A DNA stretch of 64,000 nt from HdN1 sp964473645. Its GTDB lineage: Bacteria; Pseudomonadota; Gammaproteobacteria; Pseudomonadales; Ketobacteraceae. The stretch spans positions 62,001-126,000 of the forward strand of contig CAYYPW010000006.1 in assembly GCA_964473645.1 (NCBI GenBank), written 5' to 3'. The stretch's first letter is position 1, and each line of letters opens with the position of its first letter. Below, one piece after another: positions 1 through 9,200 of this stretch. Below the pieces are notes generated by a model that saw nothing but the letters and a program-made list of their open reading frames with translations, ran no database searches and was not told the origin of the DNA. The position numbers and the translations under genes are program-made.

Positions 1-35
1 TTAGACATCTCTGACTCTGTGAGGATTGTGCAAAG

Positions 36-70
36 AAACCGCCAGCGCCATGCAGGTACTGGCGGTTTTT
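36..70 (+). terminator. Rho-independent terminator
   Basis: A 10-bp perfect stem (arms 36-45 and 59-68) is followed by a short T run. It closes a transcription unit that lies mostly upstream of the window; the first 35 bases contain no recognisable gene end. Confidence 0.75.
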
Positions 71-133
71 CATTGTTGGCGTAGATGCTAGAATCGCCAA
101 CCTCAATCTCCAAGCCTAAAATATCCCACCCCG

Positions 134-823
134 ATGCGTCTCGATCGCCTTCTCAGTCGCCACCTTCACACTGGCCGTCGCCGTGCGCTACAACAACTGG
201 CTGAGCGGCGTGTTCGCGTGAACGGAGAAATCGTTACCGACGGCTGCACCTTCATCAATGCGTTTTCAACCGTCGAATTGGATGGATTAACCCTTCAATC
301 GCGCGCGCCCCACTACCTCATGTTGCACAAACCCCCAGGCTGCGCCAGCGCCACCCAGGATGCGCAACATCCTACTGTGCTCGACTTGATCAACGAACCC
401 TTCAAACACGAGCTGCACATCGCCGGGCGACTCGATTTCAATACCTCAGGCTTGATGTTATTGACCAACGACGGCCAATGGTCGCGTCGCATTACCGAAC
501 CCCGCGAGCAAAAAGACAAGGTCTACCTGGTCGACACCGAAGATCCCATACATCCAGAGACACAAGCCGTCTTTGAAGAAGGGCTCTATTTTCGTTTTGA
601 AAATCTAACTACCAAACCAGCCCGGCTTGAGATTTTGGGCCCCACTCGCGCGCGACTGACCCTGCGGGAAGGCCGTTATCATCAGGTCAAGCGGATGTTT
701 GGCTATTTCAATAACAAGGTCGTGAAATTGCACCGGGAAAAAATGGGGGCGATACACCTGGATGCAACGCTACAACCGGGGCAATACCGCACATTGACCG
801 ACGAGGAAATCGCCAGCGTCTGA
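134..823 (+). CDS. rsuA: 16S rRNA pseudouridine(516) synthase RsuA
   Basis: Converts uridine 516 of 16S rRNA to pseudouridine in the cytoplasm. The 229-residue product has an N-terminal S4-like RNA-binding domain (about 1-50) and the RsuA/RluB-type catalytic domain with the signature GRLDFNTSGL, which places the catalytic aspartate at about residue 101. The C-terminal EGRYHQVKRMF motif is also typical. Length and overall pattern match E. coli RsuA (231 aa) better than RluB, RluE or RluF. The gene stands alone, convergent with dcd; its last codons and stop fall inside a hairpin arm shared with the intergenic region. Confidence 0.93.
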   Translation: MRLDRLLSRHLHTGRRRALQQLAERRVRVNGEIVTDGCTFINAFSTVELDGLTLQSRAPHYLMLHKPPGCASATQDAQHPTVLDLINEPFKHELHIAGRLDFNTSGLMLLTNDGQWSRRITEPREQKDKVYLVDTEDPIHPETQAVFEEGLYFRFENLTTKPARLEILGPTRARLTLREGRYHQVKRMFGYFNNKVVKLHREKMGAIHLDATLQPGQYRTLTDEEIASV

Positions 824-848
824 CGTCCAGATAACGAAAATCAGACGC
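816..848. terminator. Hairpin between convergent rsuA and dcd
   Basis: Eight-base arms GCGTCTGA (816-823) and TCAGACGC (841-848) flank a 17-base loop, and the left arm includes the rsuA stop codon. There is no long T run on either strand, so it is a weak or factor-assisted bidirectional terminator at best. Confidence 0.4.
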
Positions 849-874
849 GGTTTAGAGCAGTTCTGCAGAGGGAC

Positions 875-1444
875 TCAGGCTTTCGGCAAGGTAACGCCAC
901 GCTGACCCTGATACTTGCCACCGCGATCGCGGTAGGACACTTCACACACTTCATCGGATTCGAAGAACAGCATTTGTGCGACGCCTTCATTGGCGTAGAT
1001 CTTGGCGGGCAAGGTGGTGGTGTTCGAGAATTCTAGCGTCACATGGCCTTCCCACTCGGGTTCGAGCGGGGTGACATTGACGATGATACCGCAGCGAGCA
1101 TAGGTCGATTTGCCCAGGCAAATGGTCAATACGTTTCGCGGAATGCGAAAATATTCCACAGTACGTGCCAATGCAAACGAATTTGGGGGAATGATGCAGA
1201 TGTCACCGGTGACATCGACAAAACTGGCCTCATCGAAATTTTTGGGGTCCACCGTGGCCGAATGCACATTGGTGAAAATCTTGAATTCCGAGGCACACCG
1301 TACGTCATAACCATAGCTTGAGGTGCCATACGAGATGACCTTGCCACCATTGGCCGCAGTGCGCACCTGTCCAGGCTCAAAAGGTTCGATCATGCCGTGT
1401 TGCTCGGCCATTCTGCGTATCCAGCGGTCAGACTTAATCGACAT
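875..1444 (-). CDS. dcd: dCTP deaminase
   Basis: Deaminates dCTP to dUTP, the main dUTP source for thymidylate synthesis in gammaproteobacteria. The 189-residue protein has the dCTP deaminase/dUTPase trimeric fold signatures, including GKSTYARCGIIVNVTPLEP and the following TLEFSN segment with the catalytic glutamate region. Full length for the family (188-193 aa), beginning MSIKSDRWIRRMA, a very typical N-terminus. It lies downstream of mrp on the same strand, the same neighbourhood as in Pseudomonas. A GC-rich hairpin and a tandem repeat separate it from mrp, so it may have its own promoter. Confidence 0.95.
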   Translation of the reverse strand: MSIKSDRWIRRMAEQHGMIEPFEPGQVRTAANGGKVISYGTSSYGYDVRCASEFKIFTNVHSATVDPKNFDEASFVDVTGDICIIPPNSFALARTVEYFRIPRNVLTICLGKSTYARCGIIVNVTPLEPEWEGHVTLEFSNTTTLPAKIYANEGVAQMLFFESDEVCEVSYRDRGGKYQGQRGVTLPKA

Positions 1445-1476
1445 TTACTCAACCCCAATCATTACTCAATCATTTA

Positions 1477-1498
1477 CTCCGCCGCGGCCTCGGCGGAG
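1477..1498. terminator. GC-rich hairpin between mrp and dcd
   Basis: Perfect 8-bp arms CTCCGCCG and CGGCGGAG with a 6-base loop. It lies downstream of mrp and upstream of dcd on the minus strand and has no T run; it could be a weak terminator or part of the dcd leader. Confidence 0.4.
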
Positions 1499-1547
1499 CA
1501 TCAAAGCCGCGATCATACATGGCCGCCATCAAAAAGCCAAAAGGCTC

Positions 1548-1589
1548 TAGCCTGTCACAGTTAGCCTGTCACAGTTAGCCAGTCACATT
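1548..1589. repeat. 14-bp tandem repeat across the mrp stop codon
   Basis: The unit TAGCCTGTCACAGT occurs perfectly at 1548-1561 and 1562-1575, with a third degenerate copy at 1576-1589 that codes for the last residues of mrp. The stop codon of mrp (1575-1577, minus strand) sits inside the array, so the array looks like a local duplication of the gene's end. Confidence 0.85.
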
Positions 1590-2657
1590 GATGCGAGGCC
1601 CCTTGCTCACTCCCTGGCCGGCACGCTTGGCAAGCTCAGCCCCCACCCGCGCGGCCAAATCGGCATACAAACGACCAATATCACTATCGGGCTCCGCGTG
1701 AGCAGTCGGGTTGCCGGTGTCGACCTGTTCGCGAATCTTCAACGACAATGGCAAGCGCGCCAACACCCGGGTCTGGTAATCCGCAGCGATCTTGTCACCG
1801 CCGCCTTCCCCAAAAATTGCTTCATGATGGCCACACTGGCTGCAAATATGGGTGGACATGTTCTCAACAATACCCAGCACCGGCACATGCACCTTACGGA
1901 ACATCTCGATCCCCTTTTTGGCGTCGAGCAAGGCTATGTCTTGCGGCGTCGTCACCACGACCGCGCCAGCTACGGGCACCTTTTGTGAGAGCGTTAGCTG
2001 AATATCGCCCGTACCGGGGGGCATATCGATAATCAGGTAATCAAGCGCATCCCACAGGGTTTGCGTAAGCAGCTGCTGCAAGGCACCACTGACCATGGGA
2101 CCACGCCACACCATGGGCGTATTCTCAGTCACCAAATAGCCTATCGACATGGTCTGCAGCCCCAATGCGGGCACTGGTTTGAAGGCGTTCTCACCCACTA
2201 CCTGCGGGCGCACTCCTTCGGCAACGCCAAGCATCAGTGGCTGGCTGGGCCCGTAAATGTCGGCATCGAGCAAACCCACGCGAGCCCCGGCACGTGATAA
2301 CGCCAGCGCAAGATTGACGGCCGTCGTTGATTTGCCCACGCCGCCTTTGCCCGAGGCAACGGCAATGATGTTTTTAATGCCGGTCATCGCGGGCACCGGA
2401 TTCCCCGGCGTGACCGAGGCGATTGCCGACTGACAGGCCAGTCTGAATGCACCATCGCCGAGGACGCGTGCAATCACGTCAGCGATCTGGGGCTCAAGAA
2501 TATTGCGCACGCCGCCGATCGGGTAGTGCCAGGTGATGCAAATATCAGGGCCGTGAGCCCCCGGGTCGACCGTAATCTGTGCCACTTGCGCCAGTGGTGC
2601 TTGCGCGTAGGGGTCTTGCCATTGTTCCAGTGCGGATTTCAGTTGTCGTGCGTCCAC
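1575..2657 (-). CDS. apbC: Mrp/ApbC-family iron-sulfur cluster carrier ATPase
   Basis: A P-loop ATPase that carries Fe-S clusters to apoproteins in the cytoplasm. The 360-residue protein has an N-terminal MIP18/DUF59-like domain (about 1-90), a deviant Walker A ASGKGGVGKST (about 101-111), and a CSQCGHH motif near residue 275 whose two cysteines are the usual bridging-cluster ligands. The start is GTG at 2657; an in-frame stop lies just upstream, and only CTG or GTG is available. It is divergent from metG (259 bp between them), as in Pseudomonas. The 3' end overlaps a short tandem repeat. Confidence 0.93.
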   Translation of the reverse strand: MDARQLKSALEQWQDPYAQAPLAQVAQITVDPGAHGPDICITWHYPIGGVRNILEPQIADVIARVLGDGAFRLACQSAIASVTPGNPVPAMTGIKNIIAVASGKGGVGKSTTAVNLALALSRAGARVGLLDADIYGPSQPLMLGVAEGVRPQVVGENAFKPVPALGLQTMSIGYLVTENTPMVWRGPMVSGALQQLLTQTLWDALDYLIIDMPPGTGDIQLTLSQKVPVAGAVVVTTPQDIALLDAKKGIEMFRKVHVPVLGIVENMSTHICSQCGHHEAIFGEGGGDKIAADYQTRVLARLPLSLKIREQVDTGNPTAHAEPDSDIGRLYADLAARVGAELAKRAGQGVSKGPRINVTG

Positions 2658-2916
2658 CAGGAGGGCCTCTTATCGATCAGACTGTCTAAGGACAGGGGAA
2701 GGGATTCGTGGCGCTATGCTATCCGAATCGCTGCAGGCTTTCAAAATATCCCAGTCAGACAGTGCAATGCCTAGGGATGCGTTATCTCTGCCATAGCCGC
2801 GGGCGCTGGCCTTCGCTATAGTTAGCAGCATCCCAAAAGGGTTCGCATCATCAAAATAGTTAGCCGCAACAACGCGCTAGCGCCCACTTTCAACGTTCAA
2901 CGGGTTAATTGAACTC

Positions 2917-4974
2917 ATGACTTCGCCACGCCGTAATATTCTCGTTACCAGTGCCCTGCCCTATGCCAATGGCCCCATACATCTGGGCCACATGCTGGAA
3001 TACATTCAGACCGACATTTGGGTGCGTTTTCAGAAAATGCGCGGCGAAAACTGTTTTTATGTGTGTGCCGACGACGCACACGGCACGGCCATCATGCTCA
3101 AGGCGGAGCAATTGGGGCGCACACCTGAACAACAAATTGCACAGGTGCAAGTTGAACACGAGCGCGATTTTGCTGGGTTTCTGGTCGGTTTCGATAATTA
3201 TTACTCCACGCATTCCCCCGAAAACCGTGTGTTCTCAGAGCTGATTTACGCACGTAACCGCGATAAAGGGTATGTGGTATCGCGCGACATTACGCAGTTG
3301 TTCGACCCTGAGAAAAAAATGTTTCTCGCCGACCGTTTTGTCAAAGGTGTCTGCCCGAAATGCGGCGCCGACGATCAGTATGGCGATAACTGTGAAGTAT
3401 GTGGCGCCACCTATGCAGCCAGCGAACTGAAAAATCCGCGTTCGACCATTTCCGGCGCAACGCCAGTGCTCAAAGAAAACACCCAACTGTTTTTCGATCT
3501 GCCCAAGTTTCAGGACATGCTGGAAAACTGGATTCGTTCCGGCAGTCTGCAGGAAGGCATAGCCAACAAACTCGAGGAATGGCTGAAAGCAGGCTTGCAG
3601 CAATGGGATATTTCACGCGAGGCGCCCTATTTCGGGTTCGAAATTCCTGATCACCCGGGCAAATATTTTTATGTGTGGCTGGATGCGCCCATCGGTTACA
3701 TGGCGAGTTTCCAGAACTTATGCAACAAACGTGGCGATATCGATTTTGATATGTTCTGGGGCAAGGATTCCACAGCCGAGCTTTATCACTTTATTGGCAA
3801 AGATATCATTAGCTTTCATGGTTTGTTCTGGCCGGCGATGCTCACGGGGGCAGATTTCCGTACTCCCACGGCCATTTGTTCGCACGGGTTCGTGACCGTT
3901 AACGGTCAGAAAATGTCAAAATCGCGCGGCACGTTCATCAAGGCCGAGATCTATCTCAAACACCTGAAACCGGAGTATCTGCGTTATTACTTCGCCGCCA
4001 AGCTGGGAAGCCGCATCGACGATATTGACTTGAATCTCGAAGATTTCGCCCAGCGCGTGAATGCCGATCTGGTCAACAAGGTCGTCAACCTCGCGAGCCG
4101 TTGTGCAGGCTTCATCAACAAAAAATTCGACGGCAAACTGGCCGCTGATTGTGGTGAAAGTGAATTGCTCGGCAGCTTCATCGAGGCAGGCACAGAAATC
4201 GCCGAACACTATGAACAGCGCGAATTTGGCAAAGCCATTCGTACCATCATGGCGCTGGCCGACAAAGCCAATCAGTATGTCGACGACAAAAAGCCCTGGG
4301 CGCTCGCCAAAGACGCCGCCAATGATGCCGAGGTGCAGGCCGTTTGTTCGGTGGGCCTGAACATGTTCCGTCTGCTGGTGATTTACCTGAAACCTGTACT
4401 GCCTGTACTGGCAACGGCGGTCGAAGATTTTCTGACGGTACCCGCCCTGCGCTGGCAGGATCATACGCATATTTTGCAGGGCCAAACCATCAAACCGTTC
4501 CAGGCTTTGATGCAACGCATAGAAAAATCTCAGATTGATGCGATGATCGAAGACTCTAAAGCCGACGCTGAAAAGGAAAAAGCCAGCACACCCGTGTCTG
4601 CCAGCAAAGCCGAGGCAATTGCCAAAACCGAGCTTGAAGCCATCGCACCCGTGATACAAATCGACGATTTCGCCAAAGTGGATCTGCGTATTGCAAAAAT
4701 CCTCAATGCAGAACACGTCGAAGGTGCCGATAAACTGTTGAAACTCACGCTCGATATAGGCAGCGAAACACGCACTGTATTTGCGGGCATCAAATCCGCC
4801 TATGCGCCTGAGTCGCTGGTGGGCCGACTGACGGTGATGGTGGCCAACTTGGCGCCGCGCAAGATGAAATTCGGTTTGTCCGAGGGCATGGTGATGGCAG
4901 CGGGGCCGGGCGGCAAAGAGATTTATTTGCTATCCCCTGACAGCGGAGCGCAGCCTGGCATGCGGATCAAATAG
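2917..4974 (+). CDS. metG: Methionyl-tRNA synthetase
   Basis: Charges tRNA-Met. The 685-residue class I synthetase has the HIGH-type motif HLGH at 22-25, a zinc-binding insertion with two CxxC pairs (CPKCGADD and CEVCG, about 148-168), and KMSKS at 332-336. Residues about 540-580 form an Ala/Glu/Lys-rich linker leading to a C-terminal EMAP-like tRNA-binding/dimerisation domain (about 585-685). Full length, as in E. coli (677 aa). The ATG start has a poor ribosome-binding site. The 259-bp region before it, shared with divergent mrp, presumably holds both promoters but shows no convincing boxes by eye. Confidence 0.97.
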   Translation: MTSPRRNILVTSALPYANGPIHLGHMLEYIQTDIWVRFQKMRGENCFYVCADDAHGTAIMLKAEQLGRTPEQQIAQVQVEHERDFAGFLVGFDNYYSTHSPENRVFSELIYARNRDKGYVVSRDITQLFDPEKKMFLADRFVKGVCPKCGADDQYGDNCEVCGATYAASELKNPRSTISGATPVLKENTQLFFDLPKFQDMLENWIRSGSLQEGIANKLEEWLKAGLQQWDISREAPYFGFEIPDHPGKYFYVWLDAPIGYMASFQNLCNKRGDIDFDMFWGKDSTAELYHFIGKDIISFHGLFWPAMLTGADFRTPTAICSHGFVTVNGQKMSKSRGTFIKAEIYLKHLKPEYLRYYFAAKLGSRIDDIDLNLEDFAQRVNADLVNKVVNLASRCAGFINKKFDGKLAADCGESELLGSFIEAGTEIAEHYEQREFGKAIRTIMALADKANQYVDDKKPWALAKDAANDAEVQAVCSVGLNMFRLLVIYLKPVLPVLATAVEDFLTVPALRWQDHTHILQGQTIKPFQALMQRIEKSQIDAMIEDSKADAEKEKASTPVSASKAEAIAKTELEAIAPVIQIDDFAKVDLRIAKILNAEHVEGADKLLKLTLDIGSETRTVFAGIKSAYAPESLVGRLTVMVANLAPRKMKFGLSEGMVMAAGPGGKEIYLLSPDSGAQPGMRIK

Positions 4975-5027
4975 TTTGGTATCCCGATAACGAAACGCTT
5001 GTTGACCATCCATTGTGAGGTTCATCC

Positions 5028-5612
5028 ATGCCAGAATTTATGGTGATTTTGATTAGCACCATTCTTGTGAACAACTTTGTTCTGGTGCAGTTTTTGGGCC
5101 TGTGCCCATTCATGGGGGTCTCCAACAAGCTCGAATCGGCCATGGGAATGGCGCTGGCCACCACCTTTGTCTTATCGCTGTCATCGGTACTCAGCCACCT
5201 CTCCTATGAGTGGATACTCAAGCCACTCGAAGTGGAATACCTGCGCACCATTACCTTCATTCTCGTTATTGCTGTCACCGTGCAATTTACTGAAATGGTG
5301 GTTAAAAAGACCAGCCCGGTGCTGTACCGGGTATTGGGCATCTTTCTGCCTTTGATCACCGTTAACTGTGCCGTTTTGGGCGTCGCGCTGCTAACCGTGA
5401 AAAAGGGCATCGACAGTGTGCTGGATGCGTTTTTGTACGGTTTTGGCGCCGCGATCGGGTTCTCGATGGTATTGGTGTTATTCGCCGCACTGCGAGAACG
5501 CATTGCGGTGGCCGATGTACCGACGCCCTTCAAAGGCGCCTCTATCGGGATGATCACTGCGGGCCTCATGTCGCTCGCGTTCATGGGCTTTTCCGGCCTG
5601 ATCAAGCTGTAG
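5028..5612 (+). CDS. rsxA: Rsx/Rnf complex membrane subunit A
   Basis: A 194-residue polytopic inner-membrane subunit of the RsxABCDGE (Rnf) complex, an ion-coupled ferredoxin:NAD+ oxidoreductase that in enterobacteria also keeps SoxR reduced. It has the RnfA/NqrE-family arrangement of about six membrane helices with two conserved cysteines, one in LGLCPFMG (first helix) and one in TVNCAVLG, which are proposed to hold a membrane-embedded Fe-S cluster. First gene of a compact operon rsxABCDGE-nth, 53 bp after metG. Its stop codon lies inside an 18-bp tandem duplication that makes up most of the spacer to rsxB. Confidence 0.95.
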   Translation: MPEFMVILISTILVNNFVLVQFLGLCPFMGVSNKLESAMGMALATTFVLSLSSVLSHLSYEWILKPLEVEYLRTITFILVIAVTVQFTEMVVKKTSPVLYRVLGIFLPLITVNCAVLGVALLTVKKGIDSVLDAFLYGFGAAIGFSMVLVLFAALRERIAVADVPTPFKGASIGMITAGLMSLAFMGFSGLIKL

Positions 5613-5643
5613 TCTTATGTCGGGATGTAGTCTTATGTCGGGA
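5608..5643. repeat. 18-bp tandem duplication at the rsxA stop
   Basis: Two perfect copies of an 18-bp unit (TGTAGTCTTATGTCGGGA) at 5608-5625 and 5626-5643. The first contains the rsxA stop codon; the second provides the GGGAGA ribosome-binding region of rsxB. Confidence 0.9.
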
Positions 5644-5651
5644 GATACGTA

Positions 5652-6248
5652 ATGGACGCCATTTTCACCAGCATGGGTGCGGTCATGTCCCTGGTTGCGC
5701 TGGGATTGGTTTTCGGTGGTTTGCTCGGCTTTGCGGCGGTCAAATTCCACGTTGAAGCCGACCCGATCGTGGACAAGGTCGATGCCATCCTGCCACAAAC
5801 CCAATGCGGACAATGCGGGCATCCCGGTTGCCACCCTTACGCTGAAGCCGTTGTCGCGGGCGAAGAAATCAATTTGTGTGTTCCGGGTGGTGAGACCACC
5901 GCCAAACAATTGGCCGAAATGCTGGGGAGGGAATACAAGCCCGTCAATGCGGCACATGGCGATGGTCCACCGCCAAAAATGGTGGCGTACATACACGAGG
6001 AACAATGTATCGGCTGCACCAAATGTATTCAGGCCTGCCCGGTTGATGCCATTGTCGGCGCGGCCAAGCTGATGCACACCGTTATCGCCGATGAATGCAC
6101 AGGTTGCGACTTGTGCGTGGAGCCCTGCCCCGTCGATTGTATTGAAATGAGACCGGTTCCTGTCTCACCGCAAACCTGGATATGGGAGCGTCCACCGGGC
6201 ACTGGCCTGGTACCGGGTAAATTGATTCCCGTCAGGAATCTTGGATGA
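5652..6248 (+). CDS. rsxB: Rsx/Rnf complex iron-sulfur subunit B
   Basis: A 198-residue membrane-anchored electron-transfer subunit. It has an N-terminal hydrophobic anchor (about 5-30), a CGQCGHPGC segment typical of the RnfB-specific 4Fe-4S domain (about 53-61), and two ferredoxin-type 4Fe-4S motifs, CIGCTKCIQACP and CTGCDLCVEPCP, in the C-terminal half. It passes electrons between soluble ferredoxin and the membrane core. The start has a GGGAGATAC leader created by the upstream tandem duplication. Full length for the family. Confidence 0.95.
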   Translation: MDAIFTSMGAVMSLVALGLVFGGLLGFAAVKFHVEADPIVDKVDAILPQTQCGQCGHPGCHPYAEAVVAGEEINLCVPGGETTAKQLAEMLGREYKPVNAAHGDGPPPKMVAYIHEEQCIGCTKCIQACPVDAIVGAAKLMHTVIADECTGCDLCVEPCPVDCIEMRPVPVSPQTWIWERPPGTGLVPGKLIPVRNLG

Positions 6249-6282
6249 CCCGAGAGGAATCTGGTATTAAGAGGAACCTTGC

Positions 6283-8136
6283 ATGAACCAGCGCATTTGG
6301 CTGTGGGAAATTCCCGGTGGCGTACACCCGCCTGAAAACAAGGCGCAATCCGCACAACAACCGATCCGCCCCGGCCCCCTACCGGCAGTGTTAGTGGTAC
6401 CAATACAGCAACATATCGGCGCCCCTGCACGGTCTTTGGTAAAGATCGGTGATCACGTGCTCAAAGGGCAGAAAATTGCCGATGCCGAAGGCCTTGTCAG
6501 CGCCCCCGTCCATGCGCCGTCTTCCGGTACAGTGGTCGCCATTGGGCCGGCACCGGTACAACATCCGTCTGAACTGCAAAGCCCCTGCATAACGATTGCC
6601 ACCGATGGCGAAGACCGTTGGATCGAACATGCGGGTGTTGCCGATTACACTGCGCTGGAACGCTCGCAGGTGCTGTCACTGATACGCGAAGCCGGTATTG
6701 TCGGCATGGGGGGTGCGGGGTTTCCTAGCGCGATCAAATTGGGCATAAAAAGCGGGCAAGTGATCGAGCATTTGATTTTGAATGCGGTCGAGTGCGAGCC
6801 CTACATTACCGCCGACGACATGTTGATGCGCGAGCGTGCCGCTGAGGTCGTCGCCGGATTGAAAATCATGGCGTGGCTGGTACAACCGCAAAAGGTGCTG
6901 ATTGGCATCGAAGACAACAAACCCGAAGCCATTGCTGCCATGAAAAAAGCGGCGCAAGGCACCGGCTTTGAAGTCATTGTCGTGCCCACTAAATATCCTT
7001 CGGGTGGTGAGAAGCAAATCATCCAATTATTAACCGGCAAAGAAGTTACCAGCGGCCGTTTACCGGCAGACGTCGGGGTTATTTGTCAAAACACGGGCAC
7101 CGCCTACGCGGTCGCTAACGCGGTACTTAAGGGCGAGCCACTGATATCGCGCGTTGTCACCCACACTGGCGACGCTGTCGCTGACAAAGGTAATTACGAC
7201 GTGCTGATCGGCACCCCTGTGCGGGACGCCCTGCAGCATGCCCGTTTTGAACCTGAACACCTGCATCGCCTGGTCATGGGTGGCCCCATGATGGGCTTTA
7301 CCTTGCATGACATGACAGTGCCGGTGGTAAAGACCACCAATTGTCTGCTGGCGGCGAGCCGTATGGAAATGCCCGACCCGGCCCCGGAAATGCCTTGTAT
7401 TCGCTGTGGGGCTTGTGCGCAGGCGTGCCCGATGTCGTTGCTGCCTCAACAACTGTATTGGTTCGCCAAGAGCGGCGACCACGACAAAGCGCAGTTATAT
7501 AACCTGTTCGACTGTATTGAATGCGGGGCATGCTCGTATGTGTGCCCCAGCCACATTCCGCTGGTGCAGTACTATCGCCATGAAAAAGGCGAAATTCGCA
7601 AACTCGATCAGGAAAAACGCAAGGCAGACCGTGCACGGGCGCGCTTTGATGCACGCAAAGCCCGTGAAGAACGAGAAGAACGTGAAAAAGAAGAAAAACG
7701 TCGTCAACGCGCGCAAGCCGCTGCCGACAAGCAGAAAGCCGCCAAAGCTGCAGCGCCTTCTGAGGCACCTTCCGTAGCGCCTTCTCCAGCACTCTCCACC
7801 GTACCCTCCTCTGCGCCCTCCTCTACAGATGGCGCCGCTGTTCAGGCGCCTGCCAGTGAAACGGTTACGGCAGCGATAACCGCCCCTCCTCCGTTACTGG
7901 TATTAAAAACGGCCTGGACCACGGCGCAAAAGCGTTGGAAAGATGCCGAAAAAGCGTTGCAAGTGGCTGAACAAGCTGGCAACCCCAAAATCGACATGAT
8001 GCGCGACAAAGTCGACAAACTGCGTTTGAAAGCTGAAGAAACGCGTCAAACCTACGAATCTGCGCGCACCCTTGCCAGCCCTGCCGAGCTTGATAGCGCT
8101 GACACGTCCGCAACAGAATCGAAAACAGGGGAATAA
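6283..8136 (+). CDS. rsxC: Rsx/Rnf complex NADH-binding subunit C
   Basis: A 617-residue peripheral subunit that binds NADH, FMN and two 4Fe-4S clusters. Visible are the Gly-rich nucleotide/FMN segment GIVGMGGAGFPSAIK (about 142-156), the two cluster motifs CIRCGACAQACP and CIECGACSYVCP (about 370-425), and then a long Ala/Lys/Glu-rich C-terminal extension (about 440-617) with charged coiled-coil stretches and an Ala/Pro/Ser-rich section. Such extensions vary widely in length among gammaproteobacterial RsxC. Only 2 bp separate its stop from rsxD. Confidence 0.95.
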   Translation: MNQRIWLWEIPGGVHPPENKAQSAQQPIRPGPLPAVLVVPIQQHIGAPARSLVKIGDHVLKGQKIADAEGLVSAPVHAPSSGTVVAIGPAPVQHPSELQSPCITIATDGEDRWIEHAGVADYTALERSQVLSLIREAGIVGMGGAGFPSAIKLGIKSGQVIEHLILNAVECEPYITADDMLMRERAAEVVAGLKIMAWLVQPQKVLIGIEDNKPEAIAAMKKAAQGTGFEVIVVPTKYPSGGEKQIIQLLTGKEVTSGRLPADVGVICQNTGTAYAVANAVLKGEPLISRVVTHTGDAVADKGNYDVLIGTPVRDALQHARFEPEHLHRLVMGGPMMGFTLHDMTVPVVKTTNCLLAASRMEMPDPAPEMPCIRCGACAQACPMSLLPQQLYWFAKSGDHDKAQLYNLFDCIECGACSYVCPSHIPLVQYYRHEKGEIRKLDQEKRKADRARARFDARKAREEREEREKEEKRRQRAQAAADKQKAAKAAAPSEAPSVAPSPALSTVPSSAPSSTDGAAVQAPASETVTAAITAPPPLLVLKTAWTTAQKRWKDAEKALQVAEQAGNPKIDMMRDKVDKLRLKAEETRQTYESARTLASPAELDSADTSATESKTGE

Positions 8137-8138
8137 GC

Positions 8139-9191
8139 ATGGCCATGATCAGTGTGACTTCGCCGCATATGCACCGCCCCTTAAGCACTGGCCAAGTGAT
8201 GCGTGCCGTTATCATTGCCACGCTACCCGGCTTGGCCGCCCTTACCTGGTTTTTTGGTTGGGGGACGTTAATCAATATCGTCTGGGCCAGCCTCGTTGCC
8301 GTGGGCCTGGAAGCGCTAATGCTCAAACTGCGTGGCCGACCTGTCAATTTTTTCTTGAAAGATTGCAGCGCCCTGGTAACGGCCATCCTGTTGGCACTGG
8401 CATTGCCTCCCACGGTGCCGTGGTGGTTAACGGTAGTTGCACTCATTTTTGCCATTGTCATTGCCAAGCATCTGTATGGCGGGCTGGGGTCCAACCCATT
8501 TAACCCGGCGATGATTGGGTATGTGTTGGTGTTGATTTCGTTTCCTACACAGATGACGGCATGGTTGCCGGCACACTCGATCGAAGGCGCAACCGCGCTT
8601 GGATTCATCGATTCATTGCGTCTGATATTTACCGGAGCCGTGGCTGACAAGGGCGTCGATGCGTTCACGATGGCGACCCCGCTGGATACGTTTCGTTTAT
8701 ATCATGGCCAATTCGAAAAGCTGGCTGCGGCACCGGTCATGCAGGGCCAGTGGGCAGGGGTGGCGTGGGAATGGGTGAATCTTGGCTTTTTGGCAGGCGG
8801 CTTATATCTGCTTGCCAGACGCCTGATCACTTGGCACATTCCGGTGAGCATGCTGGCGGCCATGGCACTGTTGGCATTGCCGTTTTATGCGTCTGATCCT
8901 GATAACTACGGATCGCCGCTGTTTCATCTGTTCAGTGGCGGGGCCATGTTGGGTGCGTTCTTTATTGCGACCGATCCTGTAACGGCGGCCACGAGTGCCC
9001 GTGGCAAACTGATTTTTGGCGCTGGCATCGGTGTACTCGTGTATGTGATACGCACGTTTGGCGGCTACCCCGATGCGGTGGCATTTAGCGTGTTGATGAT
9101 GAATATCGCAGCGCCCATGCTGGATTACTACACGCAGCCGCGTACTTATGGCCACACCGCGCCGAAACGCGGTTTGCCGCCCAAGCAGTAG
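8139..9191 (+). CDS. rsxD: Rsx/Rnf complex membrane flavoprotein subunit D
   Basis: A 350-residue polytopic membrane subunit related to NqrB. It has many hydrophobic helices, the conserved GGLGSNPFNPAMIGYV region, and the motif DPVTAATSARG, whose threonine carries covalent FMN in RnfD proteins. Part of the ion-translocating core. The start ATG immediately follows rsxC with a GGGGAATAAGC leader, consistent with coupled translation. Length matches E. coli RsxD (352 aa). Confidence 0.94.
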   Translation: MAMISVTSPHMHRPLSTGQVMRAVIIATLPGLAALTWFFGWGTLINIVWASLVAVGLEALMLKLRGRPVNFFLKDCSALVTAILLALALPPTVPWWLTVVALIFAIVIAKHLYGGLGSNPFNPAMIGYVLVLISFPTQMTAWLPAHSIEGATALGFIDSLRLIFTGAVADKGVDAFTMATPLDTFRLYHGQFEKLAAAPVMQGQWAGVAWEWVNLGFLAGGLYLLARRLITWHIPVSMLAAMALLALPFYASDPDNYGSPLFHLFSGGAMLGAFFIATDPVTAATSARGKLIFGAGIGVLVYVIRTFGGYPDAVAFSVLMMNIAAPMLDYYTQPRTYGHTAPKRGLPPKQ

Positions 9192-9200
9192 GAGGCGCCC

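Noticed and set aside
3916..4716. A 266-codon open frame on the minus strand inside metG
   Set aside because: It is antisense to a fully conserved synthetase gene, has no recognisable protein features and no ribosome-binding site; a codon-bias shadow.
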